From CAZKXU01 sp964556665 (GTDB lineage: Bacteria > Bdellovibrionota_C > UBA2361 > CAZKXU01), in contig CAZKXU010000043.1 in the NCBI GenBank assembly GCA_964556665.1, forward strand, positions 1 to 26,774: 26,774 nucleotides of DNA, written 5' to 3'. Positions 24,276 to 26,774 of the stretch are shown here, piece by piece. The notes below the pieces were generated by a model. It saw only the letters and a list, made by a program, of their open reading frames with translations, made no database searches and had not been told where the DNA came from. Positions within the stretch are counted from its first letter, which is position 1. Every line of letters begins with the position of its first letter. A program made the translations under genes and the position numbers.

Positions 24276-25178
24276 ATGATGGCAGTCTCATTTGCACGCA
24301 GATCATCATACCTAAGTCTCAATCTTCTCTTAAGAAGAAACTCTATTAACAAATTTGTTTTAGTCTTCAAAATACTGTTCATCTCTGCAATGATAGCGGC
24401 TCTCCTATTTGCCGTAAACGAGGTAGTTTCAACAGTACTAACATCCCCCTTACCCTCTCTGCCAACAGCAATATTACATCCTGCCGAGGTAGAAAATACC
24501 GAGAAGAAAGCTGAATTGAGAGATTACAGCATCATTGCTAAGCGTAATATTTTTGGTGCTTCGGATATCAAACCTACACCAAAACCTGAGGTTAATGTTG
24601 CTAAAATTCCATACACACTCATAGGAACATTTGTCTCCCCAGGTTCGACCTCAAGTGCAATTCTTGAAAATAGCAAGAACCAGGAGCAGGATGTTTTTGG
24701 AGTAAACGAAGCGGTTTTTGGTGAAGGCAGAATCGTTGCAATAAAGCCAGATAGTATTGACCTAGAATGGGGAGGCAGCGTCCAAACCCTAAAACTCTCA
24801 GACTTAGAGAGCAGCTCTGATACTACTGAATTTAAGGAAGGCGTGGCTACCATAGGATCTAACGAATACCTAGTTGAAGAGAGAGAACTCGACAAAGCGC
24901 TGGAAAATCTCCCTCTTTTGCTAACCCAGGCAAGAGCAGTACCATACTTTAAGGATGGTCAGTCTGTCGGACTCAGACTTTTTGCTATCCGCAGCGATAG
25001 TCTTTTTTCCAAAATTGGGCTGATGAATGGAGATATTTTAAAGAGTATAAACGGTAGTAGCCTTGGTGATCTAACCCAAGCCATTAAGCTATTCGAGAGA
25101 CTAAAACAGGAGCGCTCTATCAATCTCGTATTAGAGCGGAATAGAGAGGAGAAGAACTTTAAGTACCAGATTAAATGA
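24276..25178 (+). CDS. gspC: Type II secretion system protein GspC (PDZ type)
   Basis: GspC is the inner-membrane protein of the type II secretion system that links the cytoplasmic-membrane platform to the secretin GspD. From the chosen start it has 300 residues: a short cytoplasmic segment, one membrane helix (about 27-50), a homology region with IIAKRNIFGASD (86-97) and YTLIGTFVSPGSTSSAIL (113-130), and a PDZ-like C-terminal domain (about 225-300) with VGLRLFAIRSDSLFSKIG, GDILKSING and a final LVLERN strand. I chose the ATG pair at 24276/24279 because the upstream in-frame Met (24168) would add 36 residues that look untypical of GspC. The next gene, gspD, starts 11 bases after the stop. Identification rests on the IFG motif, the PDZ and the neighbour. 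Confidence 0.85.
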   Translation: MMAVSFARRSSYLSLNLLLRRNSINKFVLVFKILFISAMIAALLFAVNEVVSTVLTSPLPSLPTAILHPAEVENTEKKAELRDYSIIAKRNIFGASDIKPTPKPEVNVAKIPYTLIGTFVSPGSTSSAILENSKNQEQDVFGVNEAVFGEGRIVAIKPDSIDLEWGGSVQTLKLSDLESSSDTTEFKEGVATIGSNEYLVEERELDKALENLPLLLTQARAVPYFKDGQSVGLRLFAIRSDSLFSKIGLMNGDILKSINGSSLGDLTQAIKLFERLKQERSINLVLERNREEKNFKYQIK

Positions 25179-25188
25179 GGTTTCTTAG

Positions 25189-26774
25189 GTGAATATTATT
25201 AGATCGTTACGATGGTTAGTTGTATCATTGATCTTGTGCTACGCCTCTACGCTGTCAGCTCAAGCGCCTGCAGTTAACCCGACCGTCGCTGCACTCGAGA
25301 AGGACGCTGGCACTGAGATACATGTCAAAAATGCTGACATCTCCGCTGTAATTAAGATCTTCAGCAAAAAAACGAAGCGAAATTATATTTTAGATGAAAG
25401 AGTAAAAGGCAAGGTGACGATCTACCTGCCTGGCAAAATTATCTCGGAAGAAGCTGTTCGAATTCTAGATGCTGTGCTCGCCCTAAAGGGATTTACCACT
25501 GTTCCAATAGGTGAAAATCTTTGGAAGATTATACCGGGAAAAGAAGCCAGACAATCTACCATACCTACACGCACTGACGATAAGCATAGGGAGCTAATTA
25601 CAGCGGCTATGGTTACACGCCTCGTGCATTTAAAGTATGTGGGTGCCGATGACGTACAACAGATTGCATCGCAGTTAATATCCGGAGATGGGATGGTAAA
25701 CGCATATACCGGCACTAACTCACTTATTCTGATCGACGCAGAGGACAACATTGAACGTATCATTAAAATTATAAATACCTTAGATGTTCCTTTCAGCAAT
25801 CAGGAGATGACACTTATTCCGATCCATTTTGCCGATGCTCTCGATTTAGCAGATAAATTGAATCAGATACTAGGTGATGACAAAGATGATAAAAATGATA
25901 AGAAGGCAGATAGTCCGCTTGAGCTGATAAGAGCTCGACTTAGAGAGAGTGCGTCCGAAGCCGGTGGGACAAAACGAGACAACGGCTCTTCAAGCGTAAC
26001 AAGCAACTCCAATAGCGGCACTACCATATCAGCTCGTTCGAGATCGCCAAAAATATTGGCGGACGAGCGTACTAACTCTATAATAGTTGTTGCTGATGAA
26101 GATACGACTAATAGGATACGTGCCCTTGTATCAGAATTGGACAGCAAGGTTGATCTTTCAGGATTTAGTTTTCATGTCTATCGATGCCAACACGCCAACG
26201 CCGAGGAGTTAGCCTCAGTATTATCAGGCCTAAGTGGGGGAGGTGGCAGTGGAAGCAGTACCGGAAGTGCGGGCGCAAACTCTCCATTCTCTAACGCGAA
26301 TGACAGCGAAAGCACATTTGGCAATAGCCGCTCTGCAAACCGTAGCACACTAGGCGGCTCTGGGAATAGTCGCAACAACTCTAAATCGCGTGGATTAGGG
26401 CAGTCACGCCTAGAAGGTAAACAGCCTGGTACAGGAGTATCCTCTGTAAGTTTCGGTGAAAATGTATCAATTACAGCCGATCCCGCCACCAATGCACTGA
26501 TCATAATGGCTAATCAAAGTGATTACCTAAAGATAAAGGAGCTGCTTGAAAGTTTAGATGTAAAACGGAGACAGGTCTTGGTTGAAGCAATGCTATTAGA
26601 GGTAGGAGTTGACGACGCACAAGATTTAGGCGTTGATTTTCTTGGATCAGCCGGGGGCTCGGATGGTGGAATACTTGCTACTGATGGGTTCAATAACCTC
26701 GCAGAAGTATTGGCAAACCCAAGCAGTCTCTCCTCGGTTTCCGTGGCAGCAGCTAGCGCGGGCTCACTTCAGCT
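25189..26774 (+). CDS. gspD: Type II secretion system secretin GspD (partial, runs off the window)
   Basis: GspD forms the outer-membrane channel of the type II secretion system. 528 codons are visible and the 3' end lies outside the window. The start is GTG at 25189, with an ATGAGG Shine-Dalgarno sequence at 25175-25180 that overlaps the gspC stop. A signal peptide (residues 1-25, cleavage likely after STLSA) is followed by the N0 domain (VKNADISAVIKIFSKKTKRN) and N1 to N3 repeats (for example TRLVHLKYVGADDVQQIASQ and TNSIIVVADEDTTNRIRALV). The secretin start follows with QVLVEAMLLEVGVDDAQDLG near the window end. Two long polar insertions break the N domains: a charged and Ser/Asn-rich one at about residues 229-285, and a Gly/Ser/Asn-rich one at about 345-415. 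They are probably flexible loops. The frame stays open throughout and no break is seen. Confidence 0.93.
   Translation, partial: MNIIRSLRWLVVSLILCYASTLSAQAPAVNPTVAALEKDAGTEIHVKNADISAVIKIFSKKTKRNYILDERVKGKVTIYLPGKIISEEAVRILDAVLALKGFTTVPIGENLWKIIPGKEARQSTIPTRTDDKHRELITAAMVTRLVHLKYVGADDVQQIASQLISGDGMVNAYTGTNSLILIDAEDNIERIIKIINTLDVPFSNQEMTLIPIHFADALDLADKLNQILGDDKDDKNDKKADSPLELIRARLRESASEAGGTKRDNGSSSVTSNSNSGTTISARSRSPKILADERTNSIIVVADEDTTNRIRALVSELDSKVDLSGFSFHVYRCQHANAEELASVLSGLSGGGGSGSSTGSAGANSPFSNANDSESTFGNSRSANRSTLGGSGNSRNNSKSRGLGQSRLEGKQPGTGVSSVSFGENVSITADPATNALIIMANQSDYLKIKELLESLDVKRRQVLVEAMLLEVGVDDAQDLGVDFLGSAGGSDGGILATDGFNNLAEVLANPSSLSSVSVAAASAGSLQ

Overview
The window looks like chromosome from a moderately AT-rich Gram-negative bacterium. 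An outer membrane is implied by a Pal lipoprotein, a BamD-like lipoprotein and the start of a type II secretion operon (GspC, GspD). Isoprenoids are made by the MEP route (Dxs). The style of GspC and of the surface-glycan genes recalls deltaproteobacteria-like lineages, but I cannot place the organism from this stretch alone. I see no rRNA, tRNA, CRISPR array, transposase or phage gene.

Layout. (1) 1-2813: pal and dxs, separated by a spacer holding an imperfect purine/pyrimidine inverted repeat. (2) 2814-4620: two unrecognised soluble proteins, one strongly coiled-coil, bracketed by two REP-like double-hairpin elements that share their arms but not their loops. (3) 4624-22075: a large surface-glycan region. 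It has an MFS transporter, then a minus-strand group (GT2 glycosyltransferase, two NAD-dependent sugar-nucleotide epimerases of the CDP-tyvelose/paratose epimerase type, a GT-C-like membrane protein). A plus-strand methyltransferase plus membrane protein follows, then minus-strand membrane proteins and a tightly overlapping membrane protein/methyltransferase/methyltransferase operon, and a last plus-strand GT-C-like protein. An AAA_14/DUF4143 ATPase, with its own promoter and a striking operator-like palindrome, sits inside this region. (4) 22089-26774: panC on the minus strand, divergent from a BamD-like lipoprotein gene, then gspC and gspD; gspD runs off the window end.

How the genes fit together. 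The GT2 enzyme probably loads a sugar onto a polyprenyl phosphate, the epimerases supply an unusual (perhaps 3,6-dideoxy) sugar nucleotide, the GT-C-like membrane proteins transfer lipid-linked sugars on the outer side of the inner membrane, and the methyltransferases decorate sugars or intermediates. No recognisable Wzx flippase, Wzy polymerase or ABC exporter is present, so the region is either part of a larger locus or a decoration module. The lipoprotein and secretion genes at the two ends are cell-envelope housekeeping.

The points most worth a second look are the operator palindrome before the AAA_14 gene, the REP-like pair, the interleaved divergent promoters at 10709-10744, the number of candidate promoters that leave almost no 5' leader, an epimerase that lacks the usual catalytic Tyr, a BamD-like protein with an unknown C-terminal half, and six polytopic GT-C-like proteins clustered without a flippase or polymerase.
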